From contig NC_079320.1 of assembly GCF_029931775.1 (NCBI RefSeq), positions 45,370,021-45,434,020 on the forward strand: a stretch of DNA of 64,000 nt, read 5' to 3'. Positions 1-9,611 of the stretch are shown one piece after another. The position numbers and the translations under genes are program-made. Each line of letters starts with the position of its first letter. Position 1 is the stretch's first letter. The notes beneath the pieces are model-generated. The model ran no database searches. It was not told the origin of the DNA and was given only the letters and a program-made list of their open reading frames with translations. Source of the stretch: Euleptes europaea. Taxonomy: Eukaryota; Chordata; Lepidosauria; Squamata; Sphaerodactylidae.

Positions 1-112
1 GATCCACTTGCCCCTCCTCGCCCCAGCACAATGACCCTCACAGCTGTTCCTCCGCATAGATCCTGCAACCCCAGGAATGATCTTTCCAGGGCCTGGAAAG
101 AACTGCGGCAAT

Positions 113-427
113 GAAGAAGAAGAGTTGGTTTCTATATGCTGACTTTTTCTACCACTTAAGGAAGAATCAAACCGGCCTACAATCACCTTCCTTTCCTCTC
201 CCCACAACAGTCACCCTGTGATGTAAGTGGGGCTGAGAGAGCTCTATAAGAGCTGTGACTAGCCAAGGTCACCCAGCTGGCTTCATGTGTAGGAGTGGAG
301 AAACAAATGCAGTTCACCAGATTAGCCTCCGCCACTCATGTGGAGGAGTGAGGAATCAAACCCGGTTCTCCAGATCAGAGTCCACCACTCCAGACCACTG
401 CTCTTAACCACTACACCACGCTGGCAG
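113..427 (-). repeat. tRNA-headed SINE with MIR-like body
   Basis: Antisense copy. Read on the minus strand it runs from GCCAGCGTGGTGTAGTGG through two repeated 'gattccccactcctcc' blocks and 'ctgggtgacc' to a tail ending ACCAACTCTTCTTC. The family recurs at least eight times in the window. Confidence 0.8.
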
Positions 428-428
428 A

Positions 429-1080
429 AGAACATGGTGGAAATGGATGGTCAGATACTTCTTGTGGTTTACTTGTGAACTTTATCTTTATTATTCATAC
501 CTTCATGCATTCAGAAACTATTAATGTTAGACAGGGTATCTTCCATTTGGATAGCTGTTCAAATGCTATCCATTTTTATGCCCAGTGAATATAGAGGATT
601 TACCCCAAAACTTATCAAATAAACCAATGAGATGGAGGACATGGAATGTGATATAAATTAAAACATTTGTAGTTTAAAAAATCCTGAATTCTAAATAACA
701 TACAAGCCAGATACAAAATTTTAAGTTTTTAATGTGGATACATGCAATATTAATATCAATCTAAAATGATAATGATAAATGAATAATTATAGCATAAAAT
801 GAAATAAAACATTGGGTATTGTAAGTTAATTAATGATTAATATATGAATAATACAAAATGATTGTAACTGTATAAAGGGTGAAAATATTTTAATTGATAT
901 ATGAATAATAATAATGAATATATAAGTGAATGGATGTTAAATGCAAAGTCTGTGGGGAGGGAGAGCAATATTAACAGCTGTGTCCTCTGGCTGCTCTTTC
1001 TGTCTCCCACATGGATGCAGTCAGCAGTATTCAGCTCTTTACATGGAGAGGGGTGGTGTTAGCTCTTTGAGCTCCCCGGA
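429..1080. other. AT-rich spacer
   Basis: No gene or recognised repeat. From about 650 to 920 the sequence is strongly AT-rich with many ATAAT/TGATAA words. The small reading frames here show no family features. Confidence 0.5.
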
Positions 1081-1081
1081 G

Positions 1082-1280
1082 AGCCAGCATAGTGTTGTGG
1101 TTAAGAGCAGGGAGACTCTAATCTGGTGAACCGGGTTTGTTTCCCCACTCCTCCACGTGAAGCCTGCTGGGTGACCTTGGGCCAGTCACAATTCTCTCAG
1201 GACTCTCTCAGCCCCATCCACCTCACAAGTAGGGTTGCAGGCTTATATGGGGCTTGGGAAACTCCATCATAGCTCCCTTC
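1082..1280 (+). repeat. tRNA-headed SINE with MIR-like body, 3'-truncated
   Basis: Begins GCCAGCATAGTGTTGTGGTT and continues through the 'ccactcctcc' and 'gaagcctgctgggtgacc' blocks; similarity fades near 1280. One of the two blocks typical of complete copies is missing. Confidence 0.7.
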
Positions 1281-2307
1281 TTCTCCCTGCCTCCACTCAA
1301 CTTTGGCTATGTTTGAGAAGCAGAGCATGACCTTTTCACACTCCTTTTAGTCAATCATTCCCTCCAATCCTGCACCCATTAGAAAAAGGAGAGATTGCCC
1401 CCAGAGGCTCCTTTGATGTCAATGATCCATTATTTCTTGTAGGGAGGGACACCTATACACAACTAGTGTGACTCTTTCACACTGCTTTGAGAATCAGAGT
1501 CACACTCTATTGTATCTTCCTACCAACAAGACATGGGAGATCTCCTTAGATGCTCTAGAGCAATCTCACATTTCCTGTCCTGTACTCTCCTGTGCTCTAA
1601 AGGAGTCATACCCAACTATTTCAGGAAGCAGTTTGCATTAGGAAAAGGGTGTGGGGTATTAGAGGACAGCATGGGGCTGGCATCAGGGGACACCATGGCT
1701 ACAATCTCAGATACCTAGTTCCTGTCTATTTGGACCAGAAGGTAGAGGAGTAATAAAAAATGGAAGGAAGGAAAAATGGGCATCTGAATGTCAACTGAGA
1801 GTTAAATTAAACGAGACACTGGAGATCAGATACCCCATCTCTTTTAACAGCATTGTAGTCCTGATCCATATGCTTCCCTCCCATGGATTTTTGTCCTTCA
1901 CATGCATCAGAGATGACTCACTGAAAAAAAAAACTGATTAGAACATACATCAGGTACCTTCTGCAATGTGTAATGGCAGAGTAAGGCTGGGGCTCTGGCA
2001 GTAATCCACATTATGAAAATAGAAAGGATACAAACAGATCCTTATTTTCAGCTGTGAAACTCAGTCTGAAGAATATGCACCAGTCACAAGTTGTGCCCCA
2101 GCAGGTGCTTGACAAGCCCCTCCCCCCTCTTTGCAGTCTTACGGAGGCAGCCAAACTCCAAAGTGTATGGAGCCCCTTGAATACCTCCAGGCATGACCGA
2201 TGGACTGCAGTCAGTTTGATAGGTCCCAAATTGTTCAGTCCTATATGATATACTATCAGGAATTTTTAAAAAATGAAGTAAGCAATTGGTACTTTCCATT
2301 TGAGTAC
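1281..2307. other. Unannotated sequence downstream of TIGD4
   Basis: Downstream of TIGD4 on its strand, so part may be its 3' UTR. I see no other gene or recognisable repeat; short frames at 1533-1718 and 2011-2299 look like chance. Confidence 0.4.
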
Positions 2308-3843
2308 TTATTTAGATGCTGTAAACTGAATACAGTTCTCTAAATCTGCCAGGGAGTTATAAAGAGACTCATTCAAGTCTTGACTTCTGAGAAAGCTGCG
2401 AAGCGTGCTTAAAGCAGTAAGAGCCTCATTCTTGGTTGGTAAAGAGTGTTTGACTTCTGGAAGCACATCACCTTCATCATAAATTTCATTTGAAGTGCAC
2501 TGTTTAGCCCAGAATCTTTCACTGTTAGGGGCTATCATTTCACAGCTGAGCAAGTCTTCATCTAAAGCTGCATATTTTTCCAAAGACAAGTTTTTTGGAA
2601 GCTCTACTCCTGCAGCCAATGCATACTCAGTCAAATCTAGATTACTTTCAGATTCTGCATTAACATCAACTTTTTCAGTTTGTGATGTAAACCCTGCTTC
2701 TCTATAGCTTTTTACAATAATCTCTGGAGATACAGCTCTCCAACAGAGGTGCAACATATCAACTGCCTCAAGCAAAGACAATGTGAATTCCTTACCACCT
2801 TCTACACAGTCTACAAATCTTTTCAGAAGAAGGTACCAGTATTTGATTTTCATACTCTTGATAATCCCGTGTTTCATTGCTGAGAATCTGGAGAATGAGC
2901 AAGAAGGAAAGAACACAAGCCTGATGGACTTCAAATCTTTTACCTCTGGGTGAACTGGAAACGGGTCTACAAAAATGACAACTTGCCGCTCCTGTGCTTG
3001 AAATCTCTTGTCAAGCTTGCATACCCATTGCTCAAACACCTCCAAAGTTATGCATGCCATAGCATTTGCCTGGTACTCCACAGGCAATGACTTCACACCT
3101 TGAAAGTAAGGGGGAGTTTTGTTTTTTCCAATGATGAGCAAAGGAAGTCTTTCTGAGGCATCCATATTAGCACCAGCCACTACAGTTATTCTGTCTTTGT
3201 TTAATTTACCTACTGAGCATTCTTCTCCTTTAAATGCAAAAGTATTAATAGGTAACAGCTGATAAAACAATCCTGTCTCCTTCATGTTAAATATATCATT
3301 TGGTTGATAAACCTTTAAGTAGTAAGGAAGGATGTTTTGGTACCAAAGGGTTGCAGCATCCACTGTAGTAGCAGGAGCAATAGTAGTTGTGCTAGCAGCA
3401 GCTAATACAGGCTGACATCTGAATGTTAATCCATACCTTGATTTAAACCGATCCAGCCAGCCATTGCTACATTTGAAATCATGATGTCCAAGTTTCTGAG
3501 CAATATCATTAGCTCTGAGACGTAGCATTGGTCTACTGATTGTTACATTCAAGCCCTGCGCCATTCTGTACCACTTCACCAGTGCCTCTTCAAGATCAGT
3601 ATATAATGCCGTCCTTAACCTTTTCCTTTTAGGATCAAATTGCAGAGATCCAAAGGCTTCTAAAACTCTGTCTTTGCTCTTCATAATGGAAGATAGATAA
3701 CTTTTCTTTATGCCATACTTTGCAGCAATATCTGACTTCTTCATGCCACTTTCAACTGCAGTCATTATATCAATTTTGTCCTTGATTGATAAACTTTTCT
3801 TCTTTCTTGTTGCAGGTGAAGGAGAGGGAACATTTGAAGCCAT
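2308..3843 (-). CDS. TIGD4: TIGD4, domesticated Tigger/pogo transposase
   Basis: Tigger transposable element-derived protein 4, a nuclear DNA-binding protein of the CENP-B/pogo family with unknown cellular role. The intact single-exon frame gives 511 residues from the chosen ATG (3843); as I recall the human protein is 512. An ATG ten codons upstream (3873) extends it but lacks family similarity. Residues about 14-65 form a CENP-B N-terminal helix-turn-helix ([13 protein letters not shown], then [16 protein letters not shown]), about 75-140 a CENPB-type DNA-binding domain ([15 protein letters not shown]), and about 165-375 a DDE-like domain. Two of the three catalytic acids are replaced: FNMKETGL (K188) and SAMKHGII (K324); D293 in VDPFPVHP remains. 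It should therefore bind DNA but not transpose. The gene is divergent from ARFIP1, as in mammals. Its non-coding first exon probably lies in the CpG island near 8.5-9.2 kb. Identity is very sure; function is unknown. Confidence 0.95.
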   Translation of the reverse strand: MASNVPSPSPATRKKKSLSIKDKIDIMTAVESGMKKSDIAAKYGIKKSYLSSIMKSKDRVLEAFGSLQFDPKRKRLRTALYTDLEEALVKWYRMAQGLNVTISRPMLRLRANDIAQKLGHHDFKCSNGWLDRFKSRYGLTFRCQPVLAAASTTTIAPATTVDAATLWYQNILPYYLKVYQPNDIFNMKETGLFYQLLPINTFAFKGEECSVGKLNKDRITVVAGANMDASERLPLLIIGKNKTPPYFQGVKSLPVEYQANAMACITLEVFEQWVCKLDKRFQAQERQVVIFVDPFPVHPEVKDLKSIRLVFFPSCSFSRFSAMKHGIIKSMKIKYWYLLLKRFVDCVEGGKEFTLSLLEAVDMLHLCWRAVSPEIIVKSYREAGFTSQTEKVDVNAESESNLDLTEYALAAGVELPKNLSLEKYAALDEDLLSCEMIAPNSERFWAKQCTSNEIYDEGDVLPEVKHSLPTKNEALTALSTLRSFLRSQDLNESLYNSLADLENCIQFTASK

Positions 3844-3873
3844 GATATACGGAGAACTTCCTTGCAAGCCCAA

Positions 3874-4930
3874 ACGTACACGGACACATTTATTTTGTCC
3901 CTTTGGATATCATGAACTGCTTTCATTAGACTGGCCTTCAAATCAGTATTTTGATGTCAAGCTAAAATAAATACAATTCCTCAGTCAGCACATTGTCAAA
4001 GTTAGAACAGCAACGTCATTAGTGTATTTTTGCATATCACGTGCACAGGGATACAGAATTAGCAGAAACAAGCTCTGCTGGCATCTTTGCATAATAAAAA
4101 ATAATAATAACCCACCTAGATGATTCTTAAGTGTGAGACATAATTTATCAACCATTCCTGATAAGCCCTTTAGGAATTTTGTTCTGTGTCAAAACAGGAA
4201 ACAAAATGTGAAGCTTTTCATCTAGGTTATATGTACAACTCTTCAGTACAGCTGTTTTATTTCTGAACTTCTACTGACTGATGGCTTCTATTTGTTACAC
4301 TGACTCTCTTCTGGATTTAAAATGTTCTCCAGCACTCAGCCCTGAGCATGCTCTCTAACAGTATGATGCTATACTTGTGTTATGCCTGCTGGACGTGGAC
4401 AATATGGTCAAGATATATTTGTCCTGCCCTTCCTTCAAGAAGATCACAGTAGCATTCATGGTTCACTCCCTTTCATTTTATCCCCATGATATAGATCAGG
4501 CTGAGAGAGAATGGCCCAGGGTCAGCTAGTGAGCATTTTGTGTAAACAGCTAACAGCCTGACCTAACAGACATAGGAAGGGTATGTTGTTAATACCTGGA
4601 TTATGATTCTATGTCAGTATTTAAAGATCAATATGTGCTGGTCCCCACTAATCTTTCAATGCTGTATAATTTGGGTGACCCAACAGGATTACCATTCTAG
4701 TCCTTACTCAGATTCTCTCCAATCTCTCTACCAACTCCCTCAACCCAACAATATACATCTTACTGATGACAATAGGTTCTCTTTAGTAGGCATAAAATGT
4801 ATTTTTTCTGTCTCTGTGGAGGAGCCCATGACACTCCAGGAAGGAGAAAAGTAGCAAAGGGAAAGCTAGAAAATAAAAACAGGACTCTTAAGGAACCTGA
4901 AAGACTCACAAGATTTTAGTCCAGTGGATG
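3874..4930. other. TIGD4 upstream region, mostly anonymous
   Basis: This is inferred to be the TIGD4 5' intron or leader. A degraded MIR-like SINE core is visible at about 4465-4560 (CAGGCTGAGAGAGAATGGC, then AGCTAGTGAGC). Nothing else is recognisable. Confidence 0.4.
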
Positions 4931-5140
4931 TTTTTGTAGACTAGAGCCTGCTGCATCCGATGCAATGCTCCTCCTTGCCAGCTCCATCAATCCTAAATTA
5001 GCACAGGCTGAAGGCAGTCACCACTGTGCTACTTTCGGGTTGCACTGCACCAGGACTGGCAAAGGGCAAAGCCAGCTGCCACTGTGCTTCTCTTCAGTGG
5101 CTGGTGGCACCCAGGCTAGAGTTGCCATCCTCCAGGTAGT

Positions 5141-5954
5141 ACAGGATAATATATAAACAAAGTGCAAATTTTATGAGCTACTGAGGTGAAACAAGGACCA
5201 TATACATGACACATACAAAGCACAAATATATACAATATATACAATCCGCACAAAGCAGAAATGATTCCAAAGGTCTCAACCGAGTACCAGGTAAGTAATA
5301 GTATTGTAATCTTTGTGGCTGCACTATGTGATGTACTTTGCTGACATCTGATTGTAACAATTTACACTTACCCTGTGTGGGAAGGTATGTATAACAGCAC
5401 TTTCTTTTTGAAGGACTGAAGAAAGATTTCCACTGCTGTGGATCTGAAAGGGCCGTATCCATTGATGATTGTGGCTCTATATGGACTTTATACACAAAAA
5501 TTACAATACTATTACTTACCTGGTACTCGGTTGAGACCTTTGGAATCATTTCTGCTTTGTGCGGATTGTATATATTGTATATATTTGTGCTTTGTATGTG
5601 TCATGTGCCCTGACCTGGATGGCCCAGGCTAGCCTGATCTCGTCAGATCTCAGAAGCTAAGCAGGGTTGGCCCTGGTTAGTATTTGGATGGGAGACCACC
5701 AAGGAAGACCAGGGTTGCTGTGCAGAGGAAGGCACTGGCAAACTACCTCTGCTAGTCTCTTGCCATGAAAACTCCCAATAAGGGGTCGCCATAAGTCAGC
5801 TGCGACTTGAAGGCACTTTACACACACACATGTGTCATGTATATGGTTCTTGTTTCACCTCAGTAGCTCATAAAATTTGCACTTTGTTTATATATTATCC
5901 TGTACTGCCTTCCTAACCTTTTGGTATTAGTACAGAGGTGCCGTTTTTCTCCCC
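5141..5954. mobile_element. Hairpin insertion with 16-bp target duplication (PLE-like?)
   Basis: The insertion is flanked by CCATCCTCCAGGTAGT at 5125-5140 and 5955-5970. Its two ends are long inverted repeats: about 5141-5315 pairs with about 5490-5606 plus 5841-5905. The middle (about 5316-5490) is short. The right arm is interrupted by a 5S-derived SINE. Inverted arms with a long, variable target duplication resemble the truncated PLE copies elsewhere here, but no protein or clear hammerhead was seen, so the class is inferred. Confidence 0.6.
5607..5829 (+). repeat. 5S-rRNA-derived SINE
   Basis: The head resembles 5S rRNA: GCCTGATCTCGTCAGATCTC, AGAAGCTAAGCAGGGT, CCTGGTTAGTATTTGGATGG, GAGACC. 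The body ends GTCGCCATAAGTCAGCTGCG, CTTGAAGGCACTTTACACAC. It is flanked by an 11-bp target duplication ATGTGTCATGT (5596-5606, 5830-5840) and inserted in a hairpin element. Confidence 0.9.
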
Positions 5955-6509
5955 CCATCCTCCAGGTAGTAGCAGGAGATCTCCTGCTATTATAACTGAT
6001 CTCCAGCCAATAGAGATCAGTTCACCTGGAGAAAATGGCAGTTTGGGCAATTGAATTCTATGGCATTAAAGTCCCTCCCCAAACCCCACCCTCCTCAGGC
6101 TGTGCCCCAAAAACCTCCCACCAGTGGGGAAGAGGGACCTGGCAACCCTAACCCAGGCTGTGACCCAAGCCAGGTGCTGTCATGCCTGTGCCTCCCCTGC
6201 CCCAGCCTCACCGCATTCAGGCTGGCACTGGGCAAAGCCAGGTGCCACAATGCCCATGCTCCTTGCCAGGCACACTATGCCCTGTCCTGTAAAGGTGAAG
6301 CTCCACCACCATGCTGTGCTTCTCCCAGCTACACTACATCTGGATCCACACTGGGGGGGGGGGGGAGTAAAAGCCAGAACTACAATGATGCTTATGGAAT
6401 CTCTAATTTTTTTAACAGAACTCTGCCAAATCCAGTATCAAAGCATATGTCAAAGCCAGGACCACGGATAGAACTATTTAAAAAACAATAATCCAGTACT
6501 TCACAGCGA

Positions 6510-6975
6510 TGCAATGGTGCAAAAACATGGATCCGATGCATGGAGCCTCATGAATTTGTATTATTTTTACATTGGTTCACTCGTGGTTTGGAACAACGAT
6601 TTTGCACTATGGCAACACCAAGAAGCAGCGGATCCATGATTTTTGTGTTGCAATATGTCTATACAGAGATGATACATGATTTGATGGTGAACCTGGGGGA
6701 AACCAATGCAAAAATCCTGAGTATCCCTACTTTGGAACCATGTTTTTGCACTATTGCAGTACAACAAAGTAGTGGATCCATGATTTCTGAAGTGCAATCT
6801 GAGGCTACGGAGATGATAAGTGATTTGATGGTGAGTCTTGGGTGACCCAACACAAAAATCATGATGATCCATGCTTTAGAACTGTTTTGATGACATTGCA
6901 GCACCACGAAGAGGTGGGTGCATGATTTTTGTGGTGTTGCCTATAGACTAAGGCATGATCCACAATATGCTGGTG
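6510..6975. repeat. Tandem repeat, about 144-bp unit
   Basis: Units begin TTTGGAAC at 6587, TTTGGAAC at 6731 and TTTAGAAC at 6875, spaced exactly 144 bp. Shared words include TTTTGCACTATxGCA, GTGGATCCATGATTT and AGTGATTTGATGGTGA. A partial, diverged unit precedes 6587. About three copies; the last is incomplete. The open frames on both strands follow from the repeat and are not considered genes. Confidence 0.8.
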
Positions 6976-7129
6976 GTTTTATTTTGTTTCAATGTAAAAA
7001 TCGTATCAATTCATGAGGATCCGTTTAAAATAATCTAGATCCGACTTTTTACCCAGTTCCTGCACACGGAAGCAAGGCGCGTCCCTGCTGTGCTCCTCCC
7101 CATCCCAGGCTTCAACGCACTGACGCCAA

Positions 7130-7940
7130 GTTCTGACCCGCATGGTATCGGATGTTAAGGGTTTGCATAAGCGCTATTTTTGTGGCGCGTGCGACACAGG
7201 GTTGAAAACGCATGGTCGCTTTATCCTCCTTTAATCCCTGTTTCAGCCAGGATTCAGTCTGGATCGAACGCATGCGTTTTGCCTAATGTGCGTTCGATCC
7301 TGGCTAAAACAGGGATTACAGGAGGATAATGTGACCATGCGTTTTCGCCCCAAGAGAACCCGAAGGAAGTCTTTCTAGTTGCATCTAACTCTGACTAAAA
7401 CCTGGGTCTCCTCAACGGTTATAGGTACTGAGATCTGGCCATTTATGCACGGGAGGTTTTATAGGCCATTTATTCATGGAAGGTTTTGCATTGGATTTGC
7501 CACTCTTTTGATGCACTTTTCCCCCATCCATATTCTCAAAACTCAACAATAAGCCGCCATGCAGAGTATTGAGAATTCAGATGGGGGAAATGTGCCATCT
7601 ATAGAGTGACAAATCCAATGCAAAACCTTCCATGAATAAATGGTGGATTGATGCACATTTTCCCCCATCCAAACTCTTAAAACTCAAAAATAAGCCCCCA
7701 TGCAGAGTTTTTGAGGATTCAAATGGGGAAAAAAATGTGCATCTATAGAGGGGCAAATCCAATGCAAAACCTCCCGTGCATAAATGGCCAGATCTCAGTA
7801 CCTATCACGGTTGAGGAGACCCAGGTTTTAGTCAGAGTTAGATGCAACCAGAAAGACTTCCTTCGGGTTCTCTCGGTCTGTGTCGCACGCGCCACAGAAA
7901 CAGCGTTTATGCAAACCCTTAACATCCGACACCGCGCGGC
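7130..7940. mobile_element. Nested fold-back (palindromic) DNA element
   Basis: The outer arms are reverse complements: 7150-7200 pairs with 7875-7927 (GGATGTTAAGGGTTTGCATA on the left) and 7350-7470 pairs with 7768-7880 (CCTGGGTCTCCTCAACGGTT). The left arm is interrupted at about 7201-7349 by a smaller palindrome. The centre (about 7472-7766) is built of further inverted copies (ATGGAAGGTTTTGCATTGGA at about 7488 and its complement at about 7615). No transposase. Likely a non-autonomous fold-back or MITE-type element; superfamily unknown. Confidence 0.75.
7203..7347. mobile_element. Snapback MITE inside the fold-back element
   Basis: An imperfect palindrome of about 145 bp. The left arm GAAAACGCATGGTCGCTTTA and TCCTCCTTTAATCCCTGTTT mirror AACAGGGATTACAGGAGGAT and GTGACCATGCGTTTTC on the right, with a short centre near CGAACGCATGCG. 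It breaks the left arm of the outer element and has no counterpart in the right arm, so it is a later insertion. Confidence 0.7.
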
Positions 7941-8093
7941 TCAGCATCGTAATGTAAAATGGGGGACGCCCCTCTACACCCATTTCTCTATCTTGCCCTG
8001 TACTCGTTCTCTGCTTTTGCTGACCCACCATGTCCTTGAATCTATAAAATCATTCTTTCGGCCTCGAGATGGTACAAAAAGGAACGATCAGGA

Positions 8094-8482
8094 TAGTATT
8101 GGTTCTGGTGGGTTATCCGGGCTGTGTGACCGTGGTCTTGGTATTTTCTTTCCTGACGTTTCGCCAGCAACTGTGGCCGGCATCTTCAGAGGAGTAACAG
8201 TGAAGGACAGTGTCTCTCAGTGTCAAGTGTGTAGGAAGAGTAATATATAGACAGAAAGGGGTTGGGTTTGAGCTGAGTCATTGTCCTGCAAAAAGTATCA
8301 AGGTAATGTGCTAATCATTGTCCTGTAAGTATCAAGATAATGTACTAACGAGGGTGTGGTATGTTAATATGGAACCATTGTATCCTGAAGTGATCTGTTA
8401 ATGTGTGAAATCCAAAGCTAATCTGCATGGCTATTGTGGACTGTAGTCTTCGTTAGTCTGGAGGTTTTCAGGACAGGAGAGT
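8094..8482 (-). mobile_element. Truncated Penelope-like element, family A
   Basis: Over about 380 bp this is nearly identical to 11120-11500, part of a fuller copy. It holds one terminal repeat (GGTTATCCGGGCTGTGTGAC ...) and the adjacent internal sequence. On the minus strand 8151-8193 reads as a hammerhead core: TCCT, CTGAAGA, a helix II pair, GAAA, CGTC, AGGA. The element abuts the CpG island. Confidence 0.8.
8151..8193 (-). ncRNA. Hammerhead ribozyme motif (PLE family A)
   Basis: On the minus strand: helix I TCCT/AGGA (4 bp), core CTGAAGA, helix II TGCC/GGCG with a loop, core GAAA, then C-G plus A-U as a two-pair helix III and UC at the cleavage site. This matches the minimal type-I hammerheads known from PLEs. 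Activity is inferred. Confidence 0.65.
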
Positions 8483-9251
8483 ACCCTGGATGTTATTTAC
8501 GCGGCTTCCGCTATGGGGAAGTAACGCTAAATATTACGACAGGACCGGGCCCCGGACGTTATCGCCATGGTTACCGCTATCAGGAAGCGACGCGGCAACC
8601 TTGCAGCAGACCCGGATGTCGTCGCCATAGTTACAGCAGCGCCATTGCGCCGCACCTCGCCTTGCCGCCTAGATCGGCCCTTTGAGGCCTGCGGAGACAG
8701 CCGGGAGTTCTATTTCCGGCCAGGCAGTTCCGGTTGCTGCTGGCGGTGTGTGTGGGGGGGTGGGGTGTGTGGAAAAAGGGGGGGGGAAACGTGTAAAGGC
8801 GGCGGCAACGGCTGATTGCGCACGGCCCTGCGTTCGCCCCGGTTTCCCGGCTTGTGAAGGAACGGGAGGCAAGTGCGGGGGTCCAGGGGCTGTGCGCGGG
8901 AGGTCGACGGTGCCTTCTGCCCTGACTGGGCAGCGGGGGGGAATGAGGGCGGCAGGGGGCAGGCCGGTTCCGGGTCCCTTCAGGCAAGGCGTATGTATGT
9001 GTCTTTGGGGAGGCCCTTCATTTCGCGCTCTTTTCGTCTTCTGCGCCCTGTGAGGCCTGCCTGCGCCCTCCCGTTAGGCGGACCCCCCCCCCTCGACCCG
9101 GAGTTGGGTGTCCAAGGAGGCAGGGTCGGTGTTTTGGCTAGCTGTTCGCTGCAGGGCTGAAGGCACGGCCGACGACGAGCCTCCCCGTGCAAGCGCACCC
9201 AAGGGCTGACATCTCTCTTCCGCAGGATTTCTGCCTTTCAACATCCTGACA

Positions 9252-9611
9252 ATTCACAGTGGGTCGCCGTGTTAGTCTGTCTGCAGTAGTAGAAAAGGGC
9301 AAGAGTCCAGTAGCGCCTTAAAGACTCACAAAAATATTTTCTGGTAGGGTATGAGCTTTCGTGAGCCACAGCTCACTTCTTCAGATCTGAAGAAGTGAGC
9401 TGTGGCTCACGAAAGCTCATACCTTCTTCACATCTGAAGAAGTGAGCTGTGGCTCACGAAAGCTCATACCTTCTTCACATCTGAAGAAGTGAGCTGTGGC
9501 TCACGAAAGCTCATACCTTCTTCAGATCTGAAGAAGTGAGCTGTGGCTCACGAAAGCTTTTTACCCTACCAGAAAATATTCTTGTGAGTCTTTAAGGTGC
9601 TACTGGAGTCT
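9252..9611. mobile_element. PLE family B insertion in the CpG island
   Basis: The 360-bp insertion is bounded by the 12-bp duplication AACATCCTGACA (9240-9251 and 9612-9623). The left arm (CAAGAGTCCAGTAGCGCC ... TATGAGCTTTCGTGAGCC) is inverted relative to the right end (CACGAAAGCT ... GGTGCTACTGGAGTCT). Between them is an array of four 47-bp units. Other members are at 25040-25127, 57296-57401 and 59484-59679. Class inferred from hammerheads, inverted ends and variable target duplications. Confidence 0.75.
9387..9574 (+). ncRNA. Tandem array of four hammerhead-like units
   Basis: Units start CTGAAGAAGTGAGC at 9387, 9434, 9481 and 9528, exactly 47 bp apart. Each has CTGAAGA, a perfect 6-bp helix II (GTGAGC / GCTCAC with loop TGTG), GAAA, and GCTC able to form a two-pair helix III with UC at the cleavage site. 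Helix I is short. An inverted copy precedes at about 9347-9386. The last unit diverges after GAAAGCT. Confidence 0.65.

Larger units (their letters stand above)
5120..6160 (+). repeat. Lizard interspersed repeat split by an insertion
   Basis: A non-coding repeat starts GTTGCCATCCTCCAGGTAGT at 5121, is interrupted at 5141-5954, and resumes at about 5955 (TCCTCCAGGTAGTAGCAGG ... CTGGCAACCCTAA). A second copy lies at 55836-56038 (CTCCAGATGACAGAGATC ... CTGGCAACCCTGG). The family assignment is not known to me; the repeat identity rests on the two copies. Confidence 0.65.

Noticed and set aside
3844-3873. TIGD4 start at the upstream ATG (3873)
   Set aside because: The ten extra residues are unlike the family N-terminus, and the downstream ATG gives the usual length.
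5141-5300. Hammerhead in the 814-bp hairpin element (CTGAGGTGAAAC)
   Set aside because: The CTGA and GAAA boxes are adjacent with no room for helix II.
5620-5720. 5S rRNA gene
   Set aside because: Only part of a 5S-like sequence, fused to a SINE body, repeated in at least seven places in both orientations, with a target duplication. It is a 5S-derived SINE.
6051-6907. Frames of 80-146 codons on both strands
   Set aside because: They fall in interspersed and tandem repeats, and several overlap in antisense; no family features.
7711-8250. 179-codon frame
   Set aside because: It crosses a fold-back element and the terminal repeat of a PLE; a chance frame.
8567-9198. Overlapping open frames in GC-rich DNA
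   Set aside because: Open on both strands through GC bias (runs of Gly, Pro, Arg); no conserved domain. They reflect the CpG island.
9220-9251. Acceptor site CTTCCGCAG as start of an ARFIP1 5' exon
   Set aside because: Plausible acceptor, but no matching donor could be defined and the PLE follows within 30 bp; not annotated as an exon.
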